Assembly (NCBI GenBank): GCA_023481335.1
Contig: JAMCWI010000009.1
Location: forward strand, 1-15,802
DNA from: Bacillota bacterium
Lineage (GTDB): Bacteria; Bacillota; Desulfotomaculia; Desulfotomaculales; Desulfotomaculaceae
Direction: 5' to 3'
DNA length: 15,802 nt
Under the pieces are notes generated by a model. The model worked only from the letters and a program-made list of their open reading frames with translations, ran no database searches and was not told the origin of the DNA. A program made the position numbers and the translations under genes. Shown in pieces: positions 7,910 to 14,368 of the stretch. How positions within the stretch are numbered: the stretch's first letter is position 1; each line of letters opens with the position of its first letter.

Positions 7910-7943
7910 ACTCCCGCCCCAGGGCGGGAGTTATTTATTTTTA
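7910..7943 (+). terminator. Rho-independent terminator after RNase J
   Basis: A 10-bp stem ACTCCCGCCC (7910-7919) / GGGCGGGAGT (7922-7931) with a very short loop (effectively CCAG if the last pair stays open) is followed by TATTTATTTTTA. It begins 5 bases after the RNase J stop and separates that gene from tepA. Confidence 0.93.
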
Positions 7944-8022
7944 CCGGCAAGGTTTTTGCCAAATCAATACATTATGCGTTCTTGTTATAAGCATACTAAT
8001 GGCAATGTTACAGAAACAATGC

Positions 8023-8028
8023 GAGGAG
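8023..8028 (+). promoter_or_regulatory. Ribosome binding site that fixes the tepA start
   Basis: GAGGAG lies 8 bases before TTG 8037. The frame is open for 27 more codons upstream, but those would cover this site and the residues they encode look like non-coding sequence, so TTG 8037 is preferred. Confidence 0.8.
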
Positions 8029-8036
8029 TGACTCCC

Positions 8037-8888
8037 TTGAAGAAACAGCGCTATACCAGTGATCAACCCGGAGCAGTACCCTTTACACCGGTTACCCCCA
8101 ATCCCATGCAGCCGCCGTCTGTGCCGGATCTGCCGCCCACCAATCCACAACCCAACCCGCAAACCAATCCCGGTGTGCCCGGTGCTCCCAAAAGGGTTAC
8201 GGGACAGGCCAAAGGAACACTGGAGAACATAAAAGAATTGGGGACACCTACCGTGCCGGAAAATATTAAAAGCAATATTCACTGTGTTACCATCGTCGGA
8301 CAAATCGAAGGGCACATCGTACTGCCCAACCAAAACAAAACCACCAAATACGAACATATCATCCCGCAATTGGTGGCCATTGAACAGGATGACAATGTAG
8401 AGGGTGTTTTGTTAATCCTCAATACCGTAGGCGGCGATGTGGAGGCCGGTCTGGCCATTGCCGAGGTGGTGGCCACCATGACCAAACCAACCGTAGCCCT
8501 GGTACTGGGCGGCGGCCACAGCATCGGTGTTCCCATAGCCGTTTCCGGCTCCTATAGTTTTATCGCCCCCACGGCTTCCATGACCATTCACCCCATCCGG
8601 CTCACCGGCCTGGTGATCGGCGTGCCGCAGACCTATGATTACCTGGACAAGATGCAGGACAGGGTGATTCGTTTTGTTACCGATCATTCCAAGGTTACAG
8701 AGGAACAATTCAGGCAGCTCATGTTTAAAACCGGAGAACTGGCCAGAGATATCGGCACCGTGGTTATTGGCAAGGATGCCGTGGAATACGGATTGATTGA
8801 TGAGGTTGGCGGCATCGGACAAGCCCTCTGCAAACTGAAGGAAATCATTGAGGAGCGCAGAGGGAAAGAGAGGTGCATGCTGCAGTGA
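8037..8888 (+). CDS. tepA: TepA-like ClpP-family serine protease (translocation-enhancing protein)
   Basis: The 283-residue protein has a ClpP/crotonase-fold protease domain (about 80-275). LNTVGGDVEAG (128-138) forms the oxyanion region, GGGHSIGVP (158-166) holds the likely nucleophile Ser162, and MTIHPIR (182-188) the catalytic His185. The third catalytic residue cannot be assigned by eye. B. subtilis TepA (YmfB) is cytoplasmic, aids protein export, and sits between rnjB and spoIIIE just as here. Residues 11-52 form an extra proline- and asparagine-rich tail (about a dozen Pro-containing repeats of the NP/QP kind), making the protein some 40 residues longer than the Bacillus one. There is no signal peptide. 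It overlaps the start of the ylzJ-like gene, so the two form a translationally coupled pair. Confidence 0.9.
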   Translation: MKKQRYTSDQPGAVPFTPVTPNPMQPPSVPDLPPTNPQPNPQTNPGVPGAPKRVTGQAKGTLENIKELGTPTVPENIKSNIHCVTIVGQIEGHIVLPNQNKTTKYEHIIPQLVAIEQDDNVEGVLLILNTVGGDVEAGLAIAEVVATMTKPTVALVLGGGHSIGVPIAVSGSYSFIAPTASMTIHPIRLTGLVIGVPQTYDYLDKMQDRVIRFVTDHSKVTEEQFRQLMFKTGELARDIGTVVIGKDAVEYGLIDEVGGIGQALCKLKEIIEERRGKERCMLQ

Positions 8889-9091
8889 TTTTGTGGACGC
8901 CCCTGTCGGCGGAACAGGTTCTGGCAGGTTTTGACGACCAAATATATCCTGACTACGAGTCCGGTGAAGTGGCAGGCATTCCTGTTCTGTTGGAAAAAAC
9001 GGAGAACGGCAAAAAGAGAGTGGTACGCATCAATAGCACCGATCTGGCTCATTTTCTTAATAAGAATGTATATCCAGGCTTGCTAACGTAA
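8885..9091 (+). CDS. YlzJ-like small protein
   Basis: A 68-residue protein starting ILWTPLSAEQV, matching the start of YlzJ-family proteins (MILYT...), which are encoded directly after tepA in Bacillus. Function is unknown. The start is taken as GTG 8885, whose last two bases are shared with the tepA TGA stop (8886-8888). GAGAGGTG (8868-8875) is 9 bases upstream. An alternative in-frame GTG at 8873 would add HAAV but lacks its own ribosome site. The stop codon lies inside the left arm of the following terminator. The protein is soluble, acidic in the middle (DDQIYPDYESGE), and has no visible catalytic motif. Confidence 0.8.
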   Translation: MILWTPLSAEQVLAGFDDQIYPDYESGEVAGIPVLLEKTENGKKRVVRINSTDLAHFLNKNVYPGLLT

Positions 9092-9138
9092 AAAACTAGG
9101 AACGGCACCCCGTCTTCGGGCTGCCGTTCCTAGTTTTT
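9091..9138. terminator. Bidirectional terminator shared by ylzJ (+) and the CotF-like gene (-)
   Basis: A perfect 17-bp inverted repeat, AAAAACTAGGAACGGCA (9091-9107) and TGCCGTTCCTAGTTTTT (9122-9138), encloses an inner CCCG-TCTT-CGGG hairpin with only one C-C mismatch between. The A tract on one side and T tract on the other make it work on both strands. The ylzJ stop (9089-9091) and the stop of the minus-strand CotF-like gene (9137-9139) both touch the outer ends of the stem. Confidence 0.95.
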
Positions 9139-9583
9139 AACGGTAATACTGCTGGGGGATGCCTCCATAATTCTGCTGGTTGCCCATGGCTGGCATATTA
9201 TAGCTTTGGAACGTACCCATTCCCATCCCCTGGCCCATATTCATCATCTGTTGCTGGGGAGTTTGAATGGCCTGGCTCTGAGCCTGCCGGTGCATGGTCA
9301 TCATGCTTTGCTGTATTTCATTAGCCATTTTCTGCGTGTCGCTTTGCACCTGGTTAATCATGCTTTGTTCAGCCAGCATAGGCTGGTGCCAGCCCTGTTG
9401 GTTGGCATAGTTATAGGCCTGTTTTTGCTCGGCAAAGGTTCGGTTTAAGACATTGATGTAATCCTGACGTAAATGCTCATCGTCACATTCTACAATTCTC
9501 TGGGTTAAACAAGCGGCATCCCATTTCATCTGGTTGATTAATGCCATACACAAATTCTTGTCGGTCACTTGATCACCGCGCAT
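9137..9583 (-). CDS. Spore coat protein, CotF family
   Basis: The 148-residue protein has an alpha-helical N-terminal two thirds resembling the Coat F domain: DKNLCMALINQMKWDAA (8-24), an ...CDDEHLRQDYINVLNR helix (33-48), and QKQAYNYANQQGWHQPM (53-69), the last being the QxxGWxxP element typical of CotF proteins. The tail (about 95-148) is rich in Gln, Met, Asn and Gly, with GQGMGMG, and ends in QQYYR, as is common for coat proteins that become cross-linked. Ribosome site AAAGGAGG (9592-9599 on the complement) is 8 bases before the ATG at 9583. It is the second gene of a two-gene minus-strand unit and converges on ylzJ. The coat location is inferred from the family. Confidence 0.85.
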   Translation of the reverse strand: MRGDQVTDKNLCMALINQMKWDAACLTQRIVECDDEHLRQDYINVLNRTFAEQKQAYNYANQQGWHQPMLAEQSMINQVQSDTQKMANEIQQSMMTMHRQAQSQAIQTPQQQMMNMGQGMGMGTFQSYNMPAMGNQQNYGGIPQQYYR

Positions 9584-9601
9584 GGTGATAACCTCCTTTC
9601 A

Positions 9602-9814
9602 TTATTGAATTGTCCCCATATTGGTGTGCTGCGCCAATCTTTGAAAAGCATCCATACGACTGCGGGCAAAGCTTTCACACATCTGGCGGAGCTGCGGGTC
9701 GGTGCACTCCCGTGCAAAGTGATTGAATTGTCCCGCCAAATTGCTTTCCAGCATCAGATGGCTTTGCAGGTCAAGCAGTTCCCGGGCAGTGGCTCTTCCT
9801 TTGGCATGCGGCAT
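9602..9814 (-). CDS. Small CotF-related helical protein, putative spore protein
   Basis: A 70-residue protein predicted to be almost all helix: TARELLDLQSHLMLESNLAGQF (9-30), a CTDPQLRQMCESFARSRM block (37-54) and FQRLAQHTN. The spacing and the D-x-x-LR-x pattern resemble one half of the Coat F/ferritin-like domain in its neighbour, so the pair may associate or derive from one ancestral protein. That is inference. GGGGG, reading AAAGGGGGCTT on the minus strand, lies upstream of ATG 9814. It is followed after 18 bases by the CotF-like gene and shares the sigma-G-like promoter. It has two Cys (37 and 46) and no signal peptide. Confidence 0.7.
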   Translation of the reverse strand: MPHAKGRATARELLDLQSHLMLESNLAGQFNHFARECTDPQLRQMCESFARSRMDAFQRLAQHTNMGTIQ

Positions 9815-9859
9815 GGTTGAAGCCCCCTTTCTGAGTAGAAATATTGATGGATCCTATGT

Positions 9860-9889
9860 TAATATGGATTGGCAGGGCTTTCTTTATAC
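9860..9889 (-). promoter_or_regulatory. Sigma-G-like (forespore) promoter for the CotF-like pair
   Basis: On the minus strand a -35 GTATA (complement of 9885-9889) and a -10 CATATTA (complement of 9860-9866) are separated by 18 bp. The Bacillus sigma-G consensus is GHATR, 17-18 bp, CATNMTA: the -35 matches fully and the -10 at 6 of 7. Transcription would start near 9853, about 40 nt before the first gene. Sigma-F recognises similar elements, so forespore expression is the safer statement. Confidence 0.5.
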
Positions 9890-9951
9890 ATCAATGGTAT
9901 CCGAAGTATCCAATTAAAGGATTTTGGAAATTTCTGTAGTATATATTAGTT

Positions 9952-9958
9952 GGAGGTG
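9952..9958 (+). promoter_or_regulatory. Ribosome binding site that fixes the ftsK start
   Basis: GGAGGTG lies 7 bases before TTG 9966. The frame runs 14 codons further upstream, but those codons would include this site; starting at TTG 9966 puts LDLLKRLKNDLKYEIFG as the cytoplasmic lead-in to the first membrane helix. Confidence 0.8.
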
Positions 9959-9965
9959 CCTGGCT

Positions 9966-12245
9966 TTGGACTTGTTAAAAAGATTGAAAAACGACTTAAA
10001 ATATGAAATCTTCGGCATCATTTTAATTTCAGTCTCAGTGCTGGGTTTTATCAGTTTTGCCAATACGAACCTGGGTGCCGTCGGCGGTTTTGTGGGCCGC
10101 ATTTTAAAGGGCCTGTTCGGCACCTTTGGCGGTATTGTCTTGATGGTATTCCTGGGCCTGTTCGGCATAAAACTTATTGTGGATCGCAGCCGTACCCCGG
10201 TAAACATTAAAGCCTACGGGGCTGTTTTGATGTTTTTGATTATCCTTACGGTATTGAGCCTGATGGTTCCCTTAAAGGCAAGCTTTATGGACGTCTTGAC
10301 GGGGATTATGGACGAGAGCACCGCCAGCCAAGGCGGTGGACTCATCGGGTCAATGATTGCCTTTTTATTGATTCAATCCTTTGGCAAAGCCGGCACCTAT
10401 ATTCTGCTGACATCGGGCTTTGTGGTGGCACTTTTGCTGATGACCAATGTATCCATGGCGGTATTGGCGCAAAAAACCACCTCCAAGGCCAAAGACTGCT
10501 TCAGCAGTACTGGTAAAAGACTGAATAACTTTTTATTTACCGAAGTGGAAGAAGAGGACGCTGCAGGCAGCCAGGGTTCCCGCGGCACTATCACACCTGT
10601 GATTATCAACACTTCCCAGGATGAGCTGACCTACGGAGATGCTGCCCTGGACAAATACGGCATAAATGACGATCTGGAGAAAACAGGCCCTGTCAACCTT
10701 ACCTGTGATGGTAAAGCCAAAACCTCCGAGCCCCATAAACACCCCACCCAGGACCCGCAGGAGGAGGTGCTTAACGCTTCCTATAAGCAGCTGTCGCTGC
10801 AGGATGTCGGCAATTTTAAGCTGCCCCCTTTAACCCTGCTGTCCAGACCCCTGAAAGGCAGCAAAAATATATCCACTGCCAAGGATATCACCGATAATAT
10901 TACGAAGTTGGAGGAGACCCTGGAGAATTTCGGCATCAAGGCAAAGGTCACCCAGGTTTCCAGGGGGCCTGCCATTACGCGGTATGAAATCCAACCACCG
11001 GCGGGGGTAAAGGTCAGCCGCATTGTCAGCCTGGCCGATGATATTGCCCTATCCATGGCGGCCCCGGATGTACGGATTGAAGCCCCCATCCCGGGGAAAG
11101 CAGCGGTGGGTATCGAAGTTCCCAATCGGGAAATCTCCATGGTTCACATCCGGGATCTGCTGGAAGCCAAAGAATTTACCGGTGCCCCTTCCCGGTTGAC
11201 AGTGGCTTTGGGGAAGGACATCGCCGGCACGCCGGTCCTGGCAGACCTGACCAAAATGCCACACCTGTTAATTGCCGGGGCCACCGGAGCGGGCAAAAGT
11301 GTTTGCATCAACACGCTGATCTCCAGCATTCTCTTTAAAGCCACACCGGACGAAGTAAAATTTTTAATGATCGACCCCAAAATGGTGGAACTGGCTACTT
11401 ACAACGGTATCCCCCACTTGGTGTCCCCGGTGGTAACCAACCCTAAAAAAGCTGCCACAACCCTGCGCTGGGCGGTGCGGGAGATGGAGAGGCGATACGA
11501 ACTGTTTGCCAATGTCGGTGTCAGAGACATTACCCGGTATAACAACCTGTTTAACGACAAGGGACCCGGGCAGGGGCAAAAACCGCTGCCCCTAATGGTT
11601 GTCATTATTGACGAACTGGCGTCCTCCACAATGGTGGCACCGGCGGATGTGGAGGACGCCATCTGCCGTCTGGCCCAGATGGCCAGGGCCGCCGGCATTC
11701 ACCTGGTGGTGGCCACCCAGCGTCCCTCGGTGGACGTTATTACGGGATTAATTAAGGCCAATATCCCCTCCAGGGTCTCCTTTGCCGTTTCCTCCCAGGT
11801 GGACTCCAGAACCATTTTAGACATGGCCGGGGCGGAAAAACTGTTGGGCAAAGGCGATATGTTGTTTTTCCCCGTGGGAGCGCCCAAACCCATTCGAGTG
11901 CAGGGGGCGTATCTATCGGACCGGGAAGTAGAGGACCTGGTCAACTTCTTAAAGAAGCAGTCTGAACCGGTTTATGACGATACCGTGGCCAAGGAGGTGC
12001 CCAAGGAACCGGAAACCCAGGAAGCCGAAGACGAACTGCTGCCGGAAGCCGTAAAAATCCTGATTGAGACCGGCCACGCCTCCATTTCCATGCTGCAGCG
12101 GCGGCTGCACGTGGGTTATGCCCGGGCCGCCCGCCTGATCGATATTATGGAGAAAAAGGGCATTGTCGGCGGGTATGAAGGGAGCAAGCCCAGGGCCATT
12201 TTGATGACCATGGAGCAGTACATGCAAACCTTTAAAAATAAGTAA
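9966..12245 (+). CDS. ftsK: DNA translocase FtsK/SpoIIIE
   Basis: This hexameric ATPase pumps chromosomal DNA through the division or sporulation septum. The 759-residue protein has four hydrophobic segments (about 17-32, 55-72, 84-103, 127-166), a variable linker (about 190-285) and the motor domain. Walker A GATGAGKS is at 438-445, Walker B VVIIDE at 545-550, and ATQRPSVDVITG at 583-594. The C-terminal gamma winged helix (about 689-756) includes ISMLQRRLHVGYARAARLID, which reads the polar KOPS/SRS sequences. Position after tepA-ylzJ equals Bacillus spoIIIE. Oddity: just after the Walker B Asp-Glu the usual ELADLMM is ELASSTM (551-555), while the flanking residues are all standard. Start is TTG 9966. 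Confidence 0.95.
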   Translation: MDLLKRLKNDLKYEIFGIILISVSVLGFISFANTNLGAVGGFVGRILKGLFGTFGGIVLMVFLGLFGIKLIVDRSRTPVNIKAYGAVLMFLIILTVLSLMVPLKASFMDVLTGIMDESTASQGGGLIGSMIAFLLIQSFGKAGTYILLTSGFVVALLLMTNVSMAVLAQKTTSKAKDCFSSTGKRLNNFLFTEVEEEDAAGSQGSRGTITPVIINTSQDELTYGDAALDKYGINDDLEKTGPVNLTCDGKAKTSEPHKHPTQDPQEEVLNASYKQLSLQDVGNFKLPPLTLLSRPLKGSKNISTAKDITDNITKLEETLENFGIKAKVTQVSRGPAITRYEIQPPAGVKVSRIVSLADDIALSMAAPDVRIEAPIPGKAAVGIEVPNREISMVHIRDLLEAKEFTGAPSRLTVALGKDIAGTPVLADLTKMPHLLIAGATGAGKSVCINTLISSILFKATPDEVKFLMIDPKMVELATYNGIPHLVSPVVTNPKKAATTLRWAVREMERRYELFANVGVRDITRYNNLFNDKGPGQGQKPLPLMVVIIDELASSTMVAPADVEDAICRLAQMARAAGIHLVVATQRPSVDVITGLIKANIPSRVSFAVSSQVDSRTILDMAGAEKLLGKGDMLFFPVGAPKPIRVQGAYLSDREVEDLVNFLKKQSEPVYDDTVAKEVPKEPETQEAEDELLPEAVKILIETGHASISMLQRRLHVGYARAARLIDIMEKKGIVGGYEGSKPRAILMTMEQYMQTFKNK

Positions 12246-12271
12246 CCCATTATTTTACTTTTTATCAATCT

Positions 12272-12299
12272 AATGGTCAGCTTACAAAAGTTGACCATT
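12272..12299. promoter_or_regulatory. Inverted repeat overlapping the mnmH -35: weak ftsK terminator or operator
   Basis: AATGGTCA (12272-12279) and TGACCATT (12292-12299) are perfect complements around a 12-nt spacer. They lie 27 bases after the ftsK stop. There is no T run after the second arm, so it is a poor intrinsic terminator. The right arm contains most of the -35 element of the next promoter, so protein binding here would block transcription of mnmH. Which role it plays is open. Confidence 0.45.
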
Positions 12300-12319
12300 T
12301 CTGCAGGCCATGCTATACT
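12291..12319 (+). promoter_or_regulatory. Sigma-A-like promoter for mnmH
   Basis: TTGACC (12291-12296, 5 of 6) and TATACT (12314-12319, 5 of 6) are separated by 17 bp, with TGC directly before the -10 as in extended -10 promoters. Start near 12326 gives a leader of about 160 nt to the mnmH ATG. The leader is AT-rich, and I see no defined riboswitch in it. Confidence 0.75.
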
Positions 12320-12487
12320 GACGTTGGTTAAACAATTTGTATGTAAGTGGAAGAAAATCGTAGAACATATTAGAATTTGACCTTATTAGAGTGGAAATCA
12401 TACCATATAGGATAATTTCTCTATTTTCTTTTGCAGGGATTAGTATGAAGAACCGAGAATAGAGGGCAGCAAGGAAGAAACAATAAC

Positions 12488-13615
12488 ATGGTTAAGGATA
12501 CCACCATAACGGATGCTTTGCAGAGGAAGGATGCTTGCTTTGTTGATGTCCGTTCCGAGAAAGAATTTGCCGAAGGCTCCATACCAGGGGCCGTTAACAT
12601 CCCCCTGTTTACCAATGAGGAACGGGCCAAGGTTGGCACAACGTACAAGCAGGCGGGAATAGAAGAAGCCAAAAGATTAGGTCTGGAAATTGCCGGTCCC
12701 AAATTGCCGTTACTGTTTGAACAAATGGCCGCCTTGGCAAAGGATAAAAAAGTATTTCTTTATTGCTGGCGCGGCGGTATGCGCAGCAAATATACAGCAT
12801 CAATACTAAGCTCTCTAGGACTTTCCCTGTGCCGCATCCAGGGCGGGTACAAGGCTTACCGCAGGTTTGTGCACCGGTATTTAGACAGAGAGATGATTGC
12901 CCATAAGAGTATCGTCCTCCACGGACTTACAGGTGTCGGCAAGACCATCGTCCTCCAGAAACTTCAGGAAAGGAACCTGCCCATACTGGATCTAGAGAAC
13001 ATTGCCCGCCACCGGGGGTCTGCCTACGGCAAAATAGGTATGCCGGAGTCTCCTTCCCAAAAGGACTTTGAAGCCAAAATCGTACAAGCTCTGCTGGCAG
13101 CCGAAGACAAAGGCATCATTCTTGTAGAGTGTGAAAGCCGCCGACTGGGTAAACTAATTGTGCCTCCTGCCGTGATAAGCTCCATGTCCAAAGGCTGTCG
13201 CGTATTGCTCTATGCTTCTGTAAAAAGTCGAGTAGAACGAATTATCCAAGAGTATACCGATGGAACCGATGATAACATTGAAAGGCTCCAATTCAGTACC
13301 GGTTTGTTAAAAAAGTGCCTTGGCACTAAGAGAATAGATGATTTAAATCAAAAGATAGAGCAAAAGCGGTTTGCCGAAGTTATTCCATATTTACTGACCC
13401 ACTATTATGACCCACTGTACAACTATCCTGACAGGCCGAGCAAAGGGTATGATCTGTCTGTGGACTGTGACGACCTGGAAAAAGCAGCCGACCAAATTGC
13501 TCAATGGGTGAAAAAACTGCCGGAGTATGGAATACCGGTGGAAAACGGAGGTGAATCTCGTGCCAATCGGGGAAATCTTGAGGAATGCGAGGATCGAGAA
13601 GGGTTATTCATTTGA
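12488..13615 (+). CDS. mnmH: tRNA 2-selenouridine synthase MnmH (SelU)
   Basis: MnmH replaces the sulfur of 2-thiouridine at tRNA wobble position 34 with selenium from selenophosphate, via a geranylated intermediate. The 375-residue protein has an N-terminal rhodanese domain (about 5-130) with VDVRSEKEFAEGSIPGAVNIPL (19-40) and the catalytic Cys93 in YCWRGGMRS. A P-loop domain follows, with GLTGVGKT (146-153) and the family block DLENIARHRGSAYG (168-181), then ESRRLGK (216-222). AAGGAAG (12471-12477) precedes ATG 12488. Bacillus has no such gene between spoIIIE and ymfM, so it looks inserted. Its last ~20 codons run across the ribosome site and first 18 codons of rodZ in another frame. Function would require selenophosphate synthetase (SelD), not seen here. 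Confidence 0.93.
   Translation: MVKDTTITDALQRKDACFVDVRSEKEFAEGSIPGAVNIPLFTNEERAKVGTTYKQAGIEEAKRLGLEIAGPKLPLLFEQMAALAKDKKVFLYCWRGGMRSKYTASILSSLGLSLCRIQGGYKAYRRFVHRYLDREMIAHKSIVLHGLTGVGKTIVLQKLQERNLPILDLENIARHRGSAYGKIGMPESPSQKDFEAKIVQALLAAEDKGIILVECESRRLGKLIVPPAVISSMSKGCRVLLYASVKSRVERIIQEYTDGTDDNIERLQFSTGLLKKCLGTKRIDDLNQKIEQKRFAEVIPYLLTHYYDPLYNYPDRPSKGYDLSVDCDDLEKAADQIAQWVKKLPEYGIPVENGGESRANRGNLEECEDREGLFI
13547..13554 (+). promoter_or_regulatory. Ribosome binding site of rodZ, inside mnmH
   Basis: GGAGGTGA is a near-perfect Shine-Dalgarno, 5 bases before GTG 13560, and lies wholly inside the mnmH coding sequence. It decides the rodZ start against the longer open frame that begins at 13527. 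Confidence 0.85.
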
Positions 13616-14330
13616 GTATTTGGAAGAAGCCACGAAAATCCGGGCCAAATATCTGGAAGCCTTGGAAAAAGAAAACTTTGACGTTTTACCCGGCCATGTC
13701 TACGCCAAAGCCTTTTTAAGAACCTATGCCAAGTTCTTGGAATTGGACACTGAAGAGATTATGAGCCAGTTCAGTCAAATGAACCATGAAACTCCTGCAC
13801 CGGAAATGGAAACCGAGGATCATGACCCCATACCCACCGCCACAGGAAGCAAAAAATGGCGGTATGCGGCGGCTGGTTTTGCCATTATTGCATTGTTAGC
13901 CTTTAACGCCCTCTATAATATCGGTGATAAGCCTGAAGACAACAGACCGGAACCGCCCAATACCGCCCAACAACCACCGACCAACAATGTTGCCAACCCC
14001 CCTGCTCCTGCCAACCCCACCGACAACAACCCGCCTGAAGCGCCCCAACCGCCCCGGCAGGTGGAAGGAGTGCGGGTGGTGCTGAAAGTAACGGACGGCC
14101 AAAGCTGGATGCAGATTGTGGCCGACGGCCAGACGGTTTTCTCCGGCACGGTAAATCCCGGTGAAACCAAGGATTTTCAAGCCAATGAAAAAATTTACAT
14201 GCATGTGGGGAACGCCGGAGCGGTGGAAGTGAACGTAAACGGCAAAGACCTGGGACGTCTGGGTCAACCGGGCAAGGTGTCCAAAACGACCTTTAATGCC
14301 GGGGAAGAACCCCAATTAACACAGGGATAA
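13560..14330 (+). CDS. rodZ: RodZ-like membrane protein (YmfM-type; HTH + DUF4115)
   Basis: RodZ-type proteins link the MreB cytoskeleton to the cell-wall elongation machinery. The 256-residue protein has a cytoplasmic helix-turn-helix domain (about 2-70) beginning IGEILRNARIEKGYSFEYLEEATKI and containing the family stretch VLPGHVYAKAFLRTYAKFL (42-60). One transmembrane helix follows (about 101-119), after the basic KKWR. A long Pro/Asn-rich linker (about 125-168) leads to an extracytoplasmic beta-rich DUF4115 domain (about 170-248) with SWMQIVADGQTVFSGTVNPGE. The topology and order match RodZ/YmfM. Start GTG 13560 is set by the ribosome site at 13547. In Bacillus the homologue ymfM is followed by pgsA; here a convergent gene follows instead, so the conserved order stops at this point. 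Confidence 0.9.
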   Translation: MPIGEILRNARIEKGYSFEYLEEATKIRAKYLEALEKENFDVLPGHVYAKAFLRTYAKFLELDTEEIMSQFSQMNHETPAPEMETEDHDPIPTATGSKKWRYAAAGFAIIALLAFNALYNIGDKPEDNRPEPPNTAQQPPTNNVANPPAPANPTDNNPPEAPQPPRQVEGVRVVLKVTDGQSWMQIVADGQTVFSGTVNPGETKDFQANEKIYMHVGNAGAVEVNVNGKDLGRLGQPGKVSKTTFNAGEEPQLTQG

Positions 14331-14350
14331 TAAAATACGTAAAGAAAATG

Positions 14351-14368
14351 AGGAGCCACCCGGCTCCT
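14351..14368. terminator. Bidirectional terminator between rodZ (+) and the zinc-ribbon gene (-)
   Basis: AGGAGCC (14351-14357) and GGCTCCT (14362-14368) form a 7-bp stem with an ACCC loop. On the plus strand it is followed by TATTCGTCTTTC; on the minus strand by CATTTTCTTTAC, the better T tract. The stop codon of the minus-strand gene (14368-14370) shares a base with the stem. Confidence 0.75.

Noticed and set aside
7992..7998. CATACTA, a sigma-G-like -10, before tepA
   Set aside because: No acceptable -35 (GHATR) lies 17-18 bp upstream, and no sigma-A -35 pairs with the nearby TATAAG either, so no tepA promoter is called.
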